Source: Bugulina stolonifera
Taxonomy: Eukaryota; Bryozoa; Gymnolaemata; Cheilostomatida; Bugulidae
Assembly (NCBI GenBank): GCA_935421135.1
Contig: OW285191.1
Span: forward strand, 11,659,700-11,723,699
Direction of reading: 5' to 3'
DNA length: 64,000 nucleotides
Below the pieces are notes generated by a model. That model was given only the letters and a program-made list of their open reading frames with translations. It ran no database searches and was not told where the DNA came from. Shown in pieces: positions 23,083 through 35,221 of this stretch. Made by a program: the position numbers and the translations under genes. Within the stretch, counting starts at the first letter, position 1; the number at the start of each line of letters is the position of its first letter.

Positions 23083-26000
23083 ATGCCTTCGGAGAGGAGC
23101 CTTCTGTTAAATAATGAGGATATTGAAGGTAGCAGTTATTCAACATGGCAGAAAGATAGATCTCCTGATACCGATACACTCCGAGGTAAGACGACTGCTG
23201 GTATCATAAGAGCATACTTTTGTATGAGTTCAACAGCGGAATGGAAATCACCGAACAGATCGAGCCAGTATAAAGACATGTCGACCTAATATAAAATCGC
23301 CCATCTTTCATAAAATTGATCAATAATAAACAATATTAATATATCAACTGTGTTAGACAATAACAATAATCATTATCACAACAAATAAAATACCAATTAA
23401 ATAAAAATACCATGTGTATTGTATATAACAATACTTATCACATTGACATTATATTTATTTATTAATTTACATTAATTTATTTTATATCAATGGGTTCATA
23501 TTCTACTGTGCAGAAGTTCCATATGAATTTTCATAGTGCTGAAACAACAAATTAAAATAAAATAATCATTTCTTAACCTTCCAAACTACTACTAATAATT
23601 AGTATTATGGGTTTGTTCTGCTAAAACTTAAAATAAAAATTAAAGTCAATAGCTCATTGATTGTAAATTACCATAACCACGGCACAGTTGGGAATTCCAA
23701 AAAGCTAAGTCACATTTTGCTACCATCCACACAAAAGAAAAGTACCCTTTTCAGCAAACGCACATTGCGCCGCTGATCTTTATCTGATTATCTGTTTATT
23801 TTCCGAACTGTGTAGTTCTAGTGAAGAAATGGCAAGTTTGAACTTAGTCGAAATGTCTTGAGCTGCAATAAAAATCTTGAGCTAATAAAATTTGGAACTC
23901 ATTATATTCATTACTATTTCTCAGGAACACTCGCCGTTCATCAATGCATAAGTTGCCTTTTATTGCTAAAGCTGTTCATTGTCATTGTGATTTAGCCTAC
24001 AACTTATTAAATAGGTTAGTAAAATATTTTTTGCACAAAATATTATGTTTATTGCCACTCAGCTCAGGAACATTGTGGGCTAGATATTTGAGAGTCAAGA
24101 TGTTTAGATTCTACTCACTCACTTATTTATTGCTCGTCTGAATAAAAATTTATAATCAATTTTTTATAATTATAAATGACATAGTTGAATTGTACAAGAG
24201 TTTTATGAGTTCATAACAGTAAAATGCTGGTTACAATGGCCTAATATCATGCTATAAGTAAGGCATACAAAGAAATTCTATTCTGTTAAATTCATCCGCT
24301 GTTCGGTGAATTCCATTCCGCTGTTCGGTGGTTCGGTGTTTTTCTGGCACCGTAAATTTTAGCATATCAATACTTGGTCAATTCTGATACTAAAAGCCAA
24401 ATTGTCATGGGAAATAGTAAACTTTAGTCATGTGGCAAAAAGCAGTAGAATTGGGGAAGCTAAAGACTAGTGAAGCTATAGATGAAGGATACATCACTCA
24501 CTGACAAGACGACTTGCCACATCATTCTACTGAGCTGAAAAAAACACCTCATTTTAGCAATGATTATTTTTCTCTATTCTATTCTACAAATACAATCACA
24601 GAACCCAAGTTTATTGAGCAATTTCAAGAACTCCTAGCAATTTAAACTCTAGGCTGGTTATTGTGATCTTATGGGTCTCATATTATTTTGATACACTGAT
24701 ATCTAGTATCTGTAGCAGGCCTATCGTAGAAAACTACAGTGCGGTAATTTCATTCTGTTTGTTTGGATCTACTTATCATACCTTCATACTACAGAAAAAC
24801 TTGAGGTTAACTGTACATATTTTATATGGTTTATCAACTCATGGTCACTGCATAATAAGCGTTGGTCTCCTGTGCAGTGTGCCTTTAGAGGATTAACACT
24901 TCAGCTGATGCATGTACTGTACATCATGTATATTGTTATCTGAACATTTGTAAAATTATATTCATGACACATAGAAACTATTGGAAAGTCAATACACAGA
25001 TTTGCCTATTTGCAAAAGAAAACAGTCACCCACTATTTTGAAGTACTTTTACTAATGAGTAGGTGTGCTAATAAGCCTACCTGTAATGACCCTTTCACAT
25101 TGCCGTTTACACCAACTACTGGCGGCTAGCTGTCAACGCTAACCATAATGTGGTCAGCGTACCTTGAACTTGTTGACCCCTACCGCTCACTGGGGCATAT
25201 CACTATATAACATAGTTGAGGTTAGCGTTGGCCGCTCGCACTAGTAGTTAGTATAAACGGTAATGTGCAAGGGCCATAACATCTTAGGCACACAGCAGCG
25301 AGTGGCTGGCCGCTATTCACATTGTAGCTATATACATGTATTATGTGCATGTACTGTGATGGTACAGGGCATTTGTATACGACTCCAACTCCCGGACGAA
25401 GCTCCATCGCACCTTAAGTGCCTAGTAGTTGTTACAGCGCTACTCATCTGACACTCACATTCTCATAATTAGTGTTCGTATACTTACCTTCAACTGCATT
25501 GCATGTTCAAACCACTTAATTACCGTCTATGTACGTGTCTCCATGTGTTTATACTCATTACTTATTCATGTACCTTACTCCTATATTGTTGTATATAGTT
25601 ACATGATTATATCTAAGTCTTTTAATGCCTTTTATACCCATGTACACAGGCCCGACCTCTCAGAATCCATTGATATTCATTTTGTACATGAATTGGACCA
25701 TTATAAGCAACTTTTGTAGAACCCGACCTATTTTGGGTCGGCCGTCGGGCTTCCGGCAGCCATCTTGTTGCGCAACTTCCGGACGACCACACGTCGTCTT
25801 TTCCCGACGTCACGTCGGCCGGAAGTCCTTATACTATATAAAGGGCGTTGTTTTACTGTTCATTGTCTCAGTCTTCACTTGGCTTTCAATAAAGACACAT
25901 CTATACCTGATACAGAGACTTTTACTTCCTTTTGCCAGGTCATTCGCTTAGCGAACTGCCTACTCGGTCGGATCACTCTCTTTCATTGTATAGTCTGAAG

Positions 26001-29000
26001 GTCGGACTTGAGATCAGATGGGTCGTCTTTGGTAGTATTTGGGCTACTGAGACCGCTCGATCTTTCATGTAATGCGAAGTCCTATTACCACTCATAGGCA
26101 CTTCATTTCTGGGTCGATAGTCGTCCAAGGACGACCGCACCAAAACACAGAAACCATTACAGTACTATGCTAGACTTTCAATATTCGAACTTTTCGACCC
26201 TGAATGCTGCAAACCTGGCACTATTAATATATGCAACCAGAAATGTGGTTAGCACTAGCTACTACAGGTGGCTGTGTCTGTGTGGCTAGGCTCTTCGTGA
26301 TGATATGTCGGTATGATGCCTACTTTTTTGCTTTCAAATGCTTTAAAATTCTAATGTCTACCAATCTACTTTTTACCAAAAGGTACAAATACACAAAAGA
26401 GGAAATGGACCAGAGACCAGATTCTCACAGCAGTCACTCTTGCTGCTATGACATTGTCTCAAGGCATTGGATTTGGTATAATAGCTCCATTCTTCCCCAG
26501 TGAGGCAGCAGAGAAAGGTGCATCATCTGCTGTTATCGGTTTAGTGTTTGGAGTTTATGAATTGGTCACATTTATAACGTCTCCAATCTATGGATCTATT
26601 GTAAGTACATAATGCTTAAGTAAATGCACCATTTTAAAGATTCTTTATGGTTTGACAGGTTATATTGCATGCATGCTTACTGCCAAAATGTGAGGGATAA
26701 CTTAATGAAGGTGAGCATAGTGCTTGGTTGGAGACACAGGATGATAGGCATGTTGGGTAGTGGACATGGAGGTGACCGTTGTGAGGTTGATGGTAGTATG
26801 GGTAATGGACATAGGGCAGTGGTAGCAGGGGTAGTAGTAGTAGTAGTAGTAGATAATGACAAAAATCAAGGTCATCTGATGGTCAGTAGCCTACACTCTG
26901 TCAACAAGAGTAGCTATTGAATTATATTGCTTGGGAGCAAGACATCATTTAATTTAATAGATTCTGAATGATGTAGAAGTTGGTGTTTTTTGCTTTAAAA
27001 AGCATAACGTATGGTTTACTTGATACCACTTTGCTGTTGTTACTGGTGTTGCTTACTGTAAAAACTGCAAATCATAAGTTGTACTAGTGTTGTGGCAGGA
27101 TATGGATTTTAATTAGATTCATAAGCATTATGATGATGTAATTGACCAGTGGTCAAGAGCCAGGAGTAAATATAAACACTTCCTACAACTTTGCTAAAAC
27201 TGCGTCATTCACAGTGGCATGCTTTGCCACCATGACTATAATTAAACAATGTACAGTGGTGTGCGAAATAAACTGGACCCCTATGTTGGCATGGCATATT
27301 TGCTGCTTAAAGCCTTCTGGAGTCATGCATTTGCATAAAATATAGACAAACTATATATCATTGTAATCCCCAAAGGCTTCTGAACTGAAATATGTAAAGT
27401 ATGAGTTTGTAAAAAGTGTTTTACTAACACTTTATTAGCTCTAAACCTTACTACCTCCCATTTTGGTTATTGACGAAATATTCTTTGTAATGAATTAGTG
27501 CATTACGAGTGCTTTAATTTGCTGAGTTAGCATCTTTTGTTAGAACAACTCTGAGAAAAATCATTGGGTGGTCCTGAAAGGTGCCATTGGGTGCTATTTG
27601 AAAGGTATTGCAGACCCAGTACTTAGTTGGCCAGCCTTTGGTCTTCGGAACCGCTCAGCTTCTTCTGGGCACACCGGTAACCAGGTTCTGGAATGATAAT
27701 GTAGTGCCAGGCATAAATAATTCCTTCTAGTGGTGTTGTGTTGTCTCTGCTGAATTGCACACCAACTCTGTGCCAAAGATTTTCAATTGGATTCAGATCA
27801 GGACTTTGAACCGTCCACTCGAACATTCTAGCACTGCTGTTATTGATGCATTTCCTGACTTTGTAGCACGATGACAAGGCACATTGTCATCCTGAATCAA
27901 CCATTTATAAATCTAGAGTTCCCTGGCACATGGCAGTAGCTTATTCTCTAGCGCATTAATGTATTTGTCTCCGTTAATCATGCCATCGGTCACCGTTAAG
28001 GGTCCGACATTTTTGCGGATATGCATTCCCAAATCGTTACCGAAGTGGGACTCTTTATGATTGGCAGGAGGCAGCATTCTGTCTCTTTATATCGGTTCAA
28101 AGTTGTAGCAATAGTATTCTTGACCATTTAACCTCTTTAGCTATTGCAGAGTTAGACTTTCCTTGGTTGTGCAGGTGTACTATTACACTTTGTTGCTGTC
28201 AACTGAGTCGAGCCATGATTAAAACAGACTACCGAGAACTGAGTAGTTGGGCACTTTAGGATACCAAAAGTTAATTTTTGTGTATCACACTACATCAAAC
28301 ACAACATCTACAGAGTGTTATCGTGATTTGCATCTAGGCAATATGTGTCCAAACACAAATTATTGTCCAGATAAGCCCTGCCGAAAACAGTACACTTTGC
28401 AGCCAATTTTCCGACATGGGTTTGGATGAGTAATTGCATTGCAATTTAATTTGAGTTAGGTAAATGCAATATTTGAAGACAGATTCAGAATCCTGAGAAG
28501 ATTTCCATTCTAATGATATATAAATTGTACCTGTTATTCACATAGAATGCTGGGAATTTAGTAAGAAACAAAAAGCATATAAAACGCATTCAATAAGGAA
28601 AGGGGTCCAGTTTATTTCGCACACCACTGTAGTAGTTGTCTAATGTCTATGATACTACTGGCTACGCCTTAGAGCCTCACTTGGCATATCTATTGTTTCT
28701 GACCGAGGGAGGATAACTCTGAACTAAGCCGAAGATAAATCTTGAACTCAACGTGATGGGAATTTAGGCCTATCTACTTGTACATGAAAGAAATCATTTT
28801 ATGATTTAGCTTAACTTCTAGTAACTATTTTTAGATTCACAAAGTTGGTGCTAGATTCATGTGTCTTTCCAGCTCCTTCTTACTTGGTGGATGTAGCATA
28901 GCATTCGGGTAAGTACTGTGTGGTGTGTGGACACGTTCCTGTAAGTACATGTACATTGTATGTGCTTCGCTTTCTATTTTATTTATTATTATAGAAGTCA

Positions 29001-32000
29001 ATGTAGACAAATAGAAGTCTACTTTATTGCGATGCCACTCTTATACAAATCTTACCAGTCACCAAGTTAAATATTCTTAGAAGCTCCAGAAAGTTGGAAG
29101 TTGTCTTTCCCTCATATTGCCTGTACTCAGTCTCATGGACATTTAATATTTTATGAAGTTGTCTTCACTCAGCTGTAAAAGATTCAAGAGTTGTCCTCTT
29201 TCATTTAAGGAAAATCTAAATATTTCTATCCCTGATTAGGTTTCTAGATAGATGTCCTGATGGCCCGGTCTACATAGCCATGTGTTTTTTATGCCGGATT
29301 GTTGAGGGAAATGCAGCTGCAATGGTCATGACTTCATCATTCGCCATAATGGCCGTGAAATTTCCTAAAGAAATAGGTACTGCAGTGGTAAGGAACCTTT
29401 TTTTAAAAACACAAAAGACACTTTGGAAGACAATAAAATTATATTATTATGTGCATGATGTAGACATAGATTTACATGAACCATGTCCTTAATATTCATT
29501 GTAAATTGAAAGCGTGTTGTAAATACCCTGCAGAACTGTGGTAATGCAGCAATGAATCAAAGGCAATTCCTCCTACAATGCTCTATTGTTACGACTAAAT
29601 TATAGTTTTTTACTTACAATGTATAAAGATACAGCTTGGAAAACACAGCTTTGAAAACACAGCTTGGAAAACGCAGCTTGCAAAACACAGTTCGGAAAAC
29701 ACAGCTTGAGAAACACAACTTGGAAAACAATTGACCACTTTTTTACATTTGTCATAGTTTTTCCAAATTATTTGTATGTGTTTCTTGATCATTGTTACTT
29801 TGGAATTATTTTACAGGGAATAATCGAGACAACTTTTGGTCTTGGGCTAGTTCTTGGTCCTACTATTGGGGGAAGCTTATACAGTGTAAGTAATCTACTG
29901 TATACTGCATGTAGTGTTTAGATTGTATTAGATCAAGGAAATTATGGACACCAATACAATTGTTATATGTTACAATGTTACATATTAATAAATATTATAA
30001 AGCAAAATTGTAATCGCTACAACTGGAACAGCTGTGTTTTCATATTTCCCTATGATAATCAGTGCATTGATAGGGCTCCCAATAGTATAAGGTCATTTAT
30101 GAAAATACATTTTTTGTATAAAATGTTCTTTTCACTTTCCTTTTACTTTCATTTAATTTTTTGTGCTCTATTTTTTAGGTTGGAGGATTTGTGCTACCAT
30201 TTGTAGTAATAGGAGGCGGGGTGTTGGTAACGTATGTAGCTGGATATTTTACCCTTCCTAAAATAGGTTAGTATCTAAAGCTGTCATAGAAGAAAACATA
30301 GAGTAGACAACTGAACATTGGAATCGTTACCATACAAACCATACAATTTATATGTTTGTAGATGACGTACCTAAAGTATCGAGAAATATCTTTTCTCTAC
30401 TAAAAGTACCTGGATGTGTGATAATATACGTAGTGATTGTATGCTGTGGAATCTCTCTTAGTTTTCTGGATCCCACATTCAACCCGTTTATAGAGCACAC
30501 AGTGAGTATTATGGTGATATAGTAGTACGCTTGTCTGTAGTGGGCCAAGAAATGAATGCTAAAAAAATTGCTTTCAAAAATTGACTAATTATTGTTCTAT
30601 TTGCATAAAAATGATAAGGAAAACCAAAACGATATTAATCATTTTTAAAAGTGTTCTTTGGCCATAATAATGCGATGTTTTCCTAGCCTAAAATTTATTT
30701 CTGAGTAGCTAAGGACTTGGCTCGACATTTATGGCAAGCCCTTCCCTGACTGGGGTTTGAACCCAAGGCTCAATGGCACCTAAAGAGCTTAAAGGTGCAA
30801 ACACACGAGAGCGTTTTGGGGCGAGCGTTTTCTGAGCAAGCGTCGAACGCTATGTCCATGATAAACACACGGGGCGAACGAAGAGCACGGCGATTCAACT
30901 ATTAGCCAATGACATGCCGGTATGTATTCGCTCCGCGATAGTCCACGTGTTTATGTTTACTAACTCCGTTTACCAGCCAATCAGCGTCGAGCGAATCGTC
31001 TCAATACTTCGGCAGGCTGAGCTTGAGCGTTTTGAGAGCGTTGGCACTCTGGCGATTCGCGAGCGTCAAATTCGCCCCAAAACGCTCTCGTGTGTTTGCA
31101 CCTTAAAGCAGTAGACAGAACATATTATACTACCACTACAACCTTGACCCTAGTTAGGGATTGGCTATTTTCACAGATGTGAAAACAAGTCCCTGGCTGC
31201 TCAGAAATACATGTAGGTTGCTTTCCAGAAACATATCACCTAAGAACTATTTTATTATGATATAAGCATTAAGCATAAACCAGTATACATGTAATATTGA
31301 CCCATCATTGACTTTAGTAATTGTTGTAGACATGTGCAAGATACAATATGTATAATATAGAATGCAGCACCTCTCCCAGCTCCTGCTTCCGATGGCAATT
31401 TCTGCAATTAGAAATTCTCAGCTGTCAAAGATTCATTTTTTCAATTTCTTGTACTTCTAGAAGTATATTATACCTACATATTATTTATTACCCAAAATAT
31501 GAAAGAAAACCAGTAAGCTATCAGACTAAATATTGATAATATTATTTGTTTGTTTTAGTTCCCAGAGGTGACAGTGCCACAGATAGGATTGTTATTATCT
31601 ATTGGATCAGGAGTGTATGCTCTCCTAGGGCCAATAGTTGGCTACATCAGTGACAAGGTTTGTTATAATCCCGAAGTCTAATCTCTACGTATTATTATGT
31701 ATAGTTCAACCAACCAGTTCTGCTGAGTAAGAGCGAATAGTCGACATATCTGCACTGTGTTGTACCAGATATCTCCAGAACTGGAGAGGAATAACAAGAT
31801 GATACATGTACAGTATACATCTTATTATGTTATTGTAGTGGATTCAAGGAGTCTTATGTTTTGGTGGTTTAATTCTGGAGGCCATAGCATTCTTCTTATT
31901 TGGACCAAATCCTTGGCTAGCAACCTTCATCCCCACAACGTAAGACTTTTATATTGACTCAGTCGGATTATTTTCTGTCACATGTACATGATTGTGTATT

Positions 32001-33839
32001 TATTTAAAATGCTTCACCATAATTATTACAGATGGAAGAAATCAGGATTACTATTTATTTCAGGTATTCATGTAGTTAGAGATGCATAGGATGTAAATGC
32101 ATTTTGCTATCTTGTGCTAGTCGAAGATGCATAGGACTTTTGTTGGTTAATTTAAAAAAACTTGAATGAAAACAATATTCATGTGTTATTTTTTAGTTAT
32201 TAATTTGTTTTAAGGAAGTGTTTAACACCCATGTGTTATTATACGTGTAAAATCCCACATAACTTTATCTCATGCACTTATTATTTGTTAGTGCCGGTAG
32301 GTTCTTTAGTAAAGCAATTTTTACTTGTGCATCACAAATGCTACTATCTAACCAATGTATAGGCCTACATGCACACCATGTTGATATCGGATTAAAATAA
32401 TTATTTCAGGATATCAGAAACTGTGGTAGCTCTAGTTATACTTGGAATAGGAGCAATAGCAATAGTTATACCCACATATCCTATTATACACAGAATAGCC
32501 AGGTGAGAATATCAGACCATTATCAAATATGAATTATTTATATATATTAAGTGAGATACAGTCATAATCATTGTCTGTAATAGGACATGTACACTGTACT
32601 TACATGTAGAACTAACAGCCCATTTATGAAAATACCATTGTTTGGCTAGTTACCAAATGAGTGAAAGTGTTTTCTGCTAGGGTCACAGATATTTAGTGGT
32701 TATGATAACAGGCAATAGCTGGAGAGAGAGACGAACAGAGTTGAAATTATTCATTAACTTCATTGCTGACAAATGTCAATTGCCTAGACCCTAACATCTA
32801 GTATTAATTTGCTAACTACTTTTAAAATTGTCACAGGAAACAAGTTATTATAAAGTAAATGGATGAACTCTGACTGGTCAAGAATAAACATTATTTCCTT
32901 TTTTAACTCTGCATATGTATAGAATCTCTTTTAGATGTTGTAGTTGAGGAAAAGACAACTACAAATGCATAATTCATAAGTGCCTATTGTTGCAATGTAC
33001 AAAGTACATGTACAATTGTAGAGCAGGAGGTAAATAGGTACTACTGACAGCACACTACTGTAGTAAAACATTGTTTCTGTTACCAGGAATGAAGGATTTC
33101 CCGACAATGTACAGACATATGGACTGGTGTCTGGACTGTTCACATCTGCATTCTCTCTTGGAGCATTTCTCGGTCCAACTGTTGCTGGTTATCTAGCAAA
33201 AGAATATGGGTTCGCTTGGTCAGCTTCAATATGTGCATTTATAAATCTTGGAGGGGTAAGTAAGTGGAAAAAGGACAGTTTACCCTCTTTGCTTGTTTTG
33301 ATGAATTAGATAAACCTGGTAGATTCTCCTGAGATCAAGGACATCCTGTAATGATCAAATCTATTTGTGTTGAATTTTATTAGAAAGTAAGTAGAAAGGA
33401 AACTGCATGGACTTTTAAGCAGGCTATTGTTTTAAATTACATTATAGCATTAAATTTTGAACTCACCTGTGTTTCCTGCACTGTATTTTTCAACTATCAC
33501 AACATCTTAGGCATTTTTTATAGTTTTGATTTTTTTTCTTTATATTTCGATGCTCATCAAAGAATCATCATCAGAAGAGGATGATGGTGATTGGATGAAC
33601 ATCGAAATATTATAATGAACAAAATCAAAACTATAAAAAATGCGCCTTGTCTCATTATTTATTATAAAATTACCAGCTCACACCAAAACTTTTCAAAATT
33701 TTAGGCCGTTCTACTGGGTACATACATGTGTGGGATGAGAGTTTGTGGTAGATGGCCAATTCCTCTCCCAGAAGACACTGATGACGGCAGTATATCAGAC
33801 GTTTCCACAGTCAGCACTGATACATCTGAGGGCTGCTAG
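23083..33839 (+). CDS. SLC18B1-like MFS transporter, paralogue A (478 aa)
   Basis: A 12-transmembrane major-facilitator antiporter of the SLC18B1 type, whose mammalian member moves polyamines into vesicles in exchange for protons; the substrate here is inferred. Exons: 23083-23185, 26383-26600, 28835-28908, 29240-29387, 29817-29885, 30179-30266, 30362-30501, 31559-31657, 31839-31939, 32410-32502, 33087-33255, 33705-33839. All junctions are GT-AG, the frame is unbroken and it ends in TAG. Recognisable blocks are GIIAPFFPSEAAEKGAS, the loop 2-3 motif (YGSIIHKVGAR), PDGPVYIAMCFLCRI, the antiporter motif C form GLGLVLGPTIGGSLYS, FLDPTFNPF, GYISDK and the C-terminal NEGFP...TYGLVSGLF with GAFLGPTVAGYL. 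The N-terminus has an acidic dileucine-like signal (ERSLLL), fitting endosomal sorting. Introns hold a solo LTR, a Tc1 copy and MITEs. AATAAA follows at 34051. Confidence 0.93.
25087..25275. mobile_element. MITE with about 50-bp terminal inverted repeats
   Basis: The left end (GACCCTTTCACATTGCCGTT) and right end (AACGGTAATGTGCAAGGGCC) are reverse complements. The match runs inward through TACTAACTACT-like sequence to GTTAGCG/CGCTAAC, about 50 bp per side with a few mismatches. There is no coding capacity. It lies in intron 1 of transporter A, about 80 bp before the solo LTR. Confidence 0.85.
25355..26161 (+). mobile_element. Solo LTR, copy 1 (807 bp, GTAC duplication)
   Basis: The element begins TGTGATGG and ends CCATTACA, the canonical TG...CA ends of an LTR. 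It is flanked by a 4-bp GTAC duplication on both sides. Inside are a TATATAAAG box near 25836 and AATAAAG near 25888, the usual U3/R landmarks, in plus orientation. It aligns over its whole length with the LTR at 35222-35988. No gag or pol lies beside it, so it is a solo LTR left by recombination, probably Ty3/gypsy-like. It sits in intron 1 of transporter A, 221 bp before exon 2, in the same orientation as the gene. Confidence 0.9.
27254..28629 (-). mobile_element. Tc1/mariner transposon, inactive
   Basis: Terminal inverted repeats are CAGTGGTGTGCGAAATAAAC on the left and GTTTATTTCGCACACCACTG on the right, each next to TA, the standard Tc1/mariner target. The element is 1376 bp. It contains a broken transposase on the minus strand, annotated separately. 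It lies in intron 2 of transporter A, antisense to that gene. Confidence 0.93.
27594..28216 (-). pseudogene. Broken Tc1-like transposase
   Basis: The start region reads MARLS, then an in-frame TGA, then QQQSVIVHLHNQGKSNSAIA, the first helix-turn-helix of Tc1 transposases. Further on come DDNVPCHRATK (second catalytic aspartate) and, after a frame change, WTVQSPDLNPIENLWHRVG, a hallmark of the family. The span of about 620 bp is far short of the usual 340 codons, so the middle is deleted. Premature stop, frameshift and deletion all indicate that it is inactive. Confidence 0.88.
30794..31102. mobile_element. MITE with TTAA-type target duplication (piggyBac-like)
   Basis: The terminal inverted repeats begin GGTGCAAACACACGAGAGCG and extend through TTTTGGGGCGA (31 bp), with a perfect reverse complement at the right end. 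TTAAA borders both ends, which includes the TTAA favoured by piggyBac-superfamily elements. The 309-bp interior is GC-rich for this locus, with GCGTT/CGAACGC repeats and no long frame. It sits in intron 7 of transporter A. Confidence 0.87.
33511..33643. mobile_element. Short hairpin MITE in transporter A intron 11
   Basis: Left arm GCATTTTTTATAGTTTTGAT pairs with right arm ATCAAAACTATAAAAAATGC. Inside, ATATTTCGATG pairs with CATCGAAATAT, around a core containing ATCATCAGAAGA. The same design (TATTTCG arms, ATCATCAGAAGA core) occurs at 40527-40696, marking a small family of foldback elements. Confidence 0.8.
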
Positions 33840-34050
33840 AGTGCTTAAATACATACGCGTGATGTCATCAGATGAAAAGTACTCAACAGGCACTGATTGA
33901 CACTCAGCACTGCATTTGTAACCAATATGTACAATCTCAAATCTATTCTCTCGTACTCATGATTTCAGCTCATTTATACACTGCACGTTATGATACACAA
34001 CTTCTCTAACACTTAGACCTCTGCTGTCAAACCATTCAATATTGATTGTA

Positions 34051-34056
34051 AATAAA
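34051..34056 (+). terminator. Polyadenylation signal of transporter A
   Basis: AATAAA 212 bp after the stop codon at 33839, at a typical distance for a short 3' untranslated region. Confidence 0.6.
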
Positions 34057-34501
34057 AACTTTTGCCCTATTTACTAAGATTAATGTGTTGCTGGTGTTTG
34101 GAAACCTAGTCGCGGTCAAGAGAACCCAGTGCTGGGCGATTTTGATTTGCAACTTGCAGCTTGTTTTGCGAATTTTTCAAAAATTCGAATGAAAATTAAG
34201 GTAAATAAACATTTCCTAAATGTCAGTTCAAAACAAGATGTTCCGAAAATGGTCATTTGGAAAACAACCATTTAGAAAATGTGTAGTTCAGCTCAACTGA
34301 AGCACCAACTGCGTGTATGCCATCATTGTATAGTCAACCAATGATGTGAGTTTGTTATCTGTCCTCTAATTGGATACTTTGGTAGCAAGTGGAGAGGATG
34401 GTGAGTGAAATCTACGCAACAGCAGTTTTGCACTGCAATAAGTTCAGGTTAATACCTGTATGTAGCTATGTTACTGTAACATTAGCCGTGAGGGTAGAAA
34501 G

Positions 34502-35118
34502 TACTTGTATGTAGCTAGCAGAGGGTAGAGTGTACTTGTATGTAGCTAGCAGAGGGTAGAAAGTACTTGTATGTAGCTAGCAGAGGGTAGAAAGTACTTG
34601 TATGTAGCTAGCAGAGGGTAGAGTGTACTTGTATGTAGCTAGCAGAGGGTAGAGTGTACTTGTATGTAGCTAGCAGAGGGTAGAGAATGTGTACTTGTAT
34701 GTAGCTAGCAGAGGGTAGAAAGTACTTGTATGTAGCTAGCAGAGGGTAGAGAATGTGTACTTGTATGTAGCTAGCAGAGGGTAGAAAGTACTTGTATGTA
34801 GCTAGCAGAGGGTAGAGAATGTGTACTTGTATGTAGCTAGCAGAGGGTAGAAAGTACTTGTATGTAGCTAGCAGAGGGTAGAGAATGTGTACTTGTATGT
34901 AGCTAGCAGAGGGTAGAAAGTACTTGTATGTAGCTAGCAGAGGGTAGAGAATGTGTACTTGTATGTAGCTAGCAGAGGGTAGAAAGTACTTGTATGTAGC
35001 TAGCAGAGGGTAGAGTGTACTTGTATGTAGCTAGCAGAGGGTAGATTGTACTTGTATGTAGCTAGCAGAGGGTAGAAAGTACTTGTATGTAGCTAGCAGA
35101 GGGTAGAGTGTGCTAATT
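34502..35118. repeat. 31-36-bp minisatellite
   Basis: About 18-19 copies of GTACTTGTATGTAGCTAGCA followed by GAGGGTAGA. Units end in one of three ways (AA, GT or GAATGT), so their lengths vary. The long form and the AA form alternate through much of the array, a higher-order pattern that suggests duplication of pairs of units. Confidence 0.93.
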
Positions 35119-35149
35119 GCACAGCTGACTCTTCTCTGTTGTTTTTCAG

Positions 35150-35198
35150 TTATTGGTTTAGAACATGAGCCATATCCTATTATACACAGAATAGCCAG
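35150..35198 (+). pseudogene. Orphan copy of the transporter A exon 10 end
   Basis: After TTTTTCAG at 35142-35149, the segment from 35171 matches the end of transporter A exon 10 (32475-32502) and continues through its GTGAGA donor. The matching protein is YPIIHRIA. The sequence before it does not match exon 10, and no neighbouring transporter exons accompany it. It is a stray duplication between the minisatellite and the second solo LTR, or the last trace of a lost paralogue. Confidence 0.75.
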
Positions 35199-35221
35199 GT
35201 GAGAACATCAGAGAATAATAT

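Noticed and set aside
25622..25951. Open frames inside the solo LTR, with counterparts at 35384-35742
   Set aside because: The frames coincide with LTR U3/R sequence and their similarity follows from the shared LTR; no retroelement protein is encoded.
26624..26920. 98-codon plus-strand open frame with a polyvaline run
   Set aside because: It is intronic in transporter A and contains a GTA microsatellite, with no domain and no splice sites.
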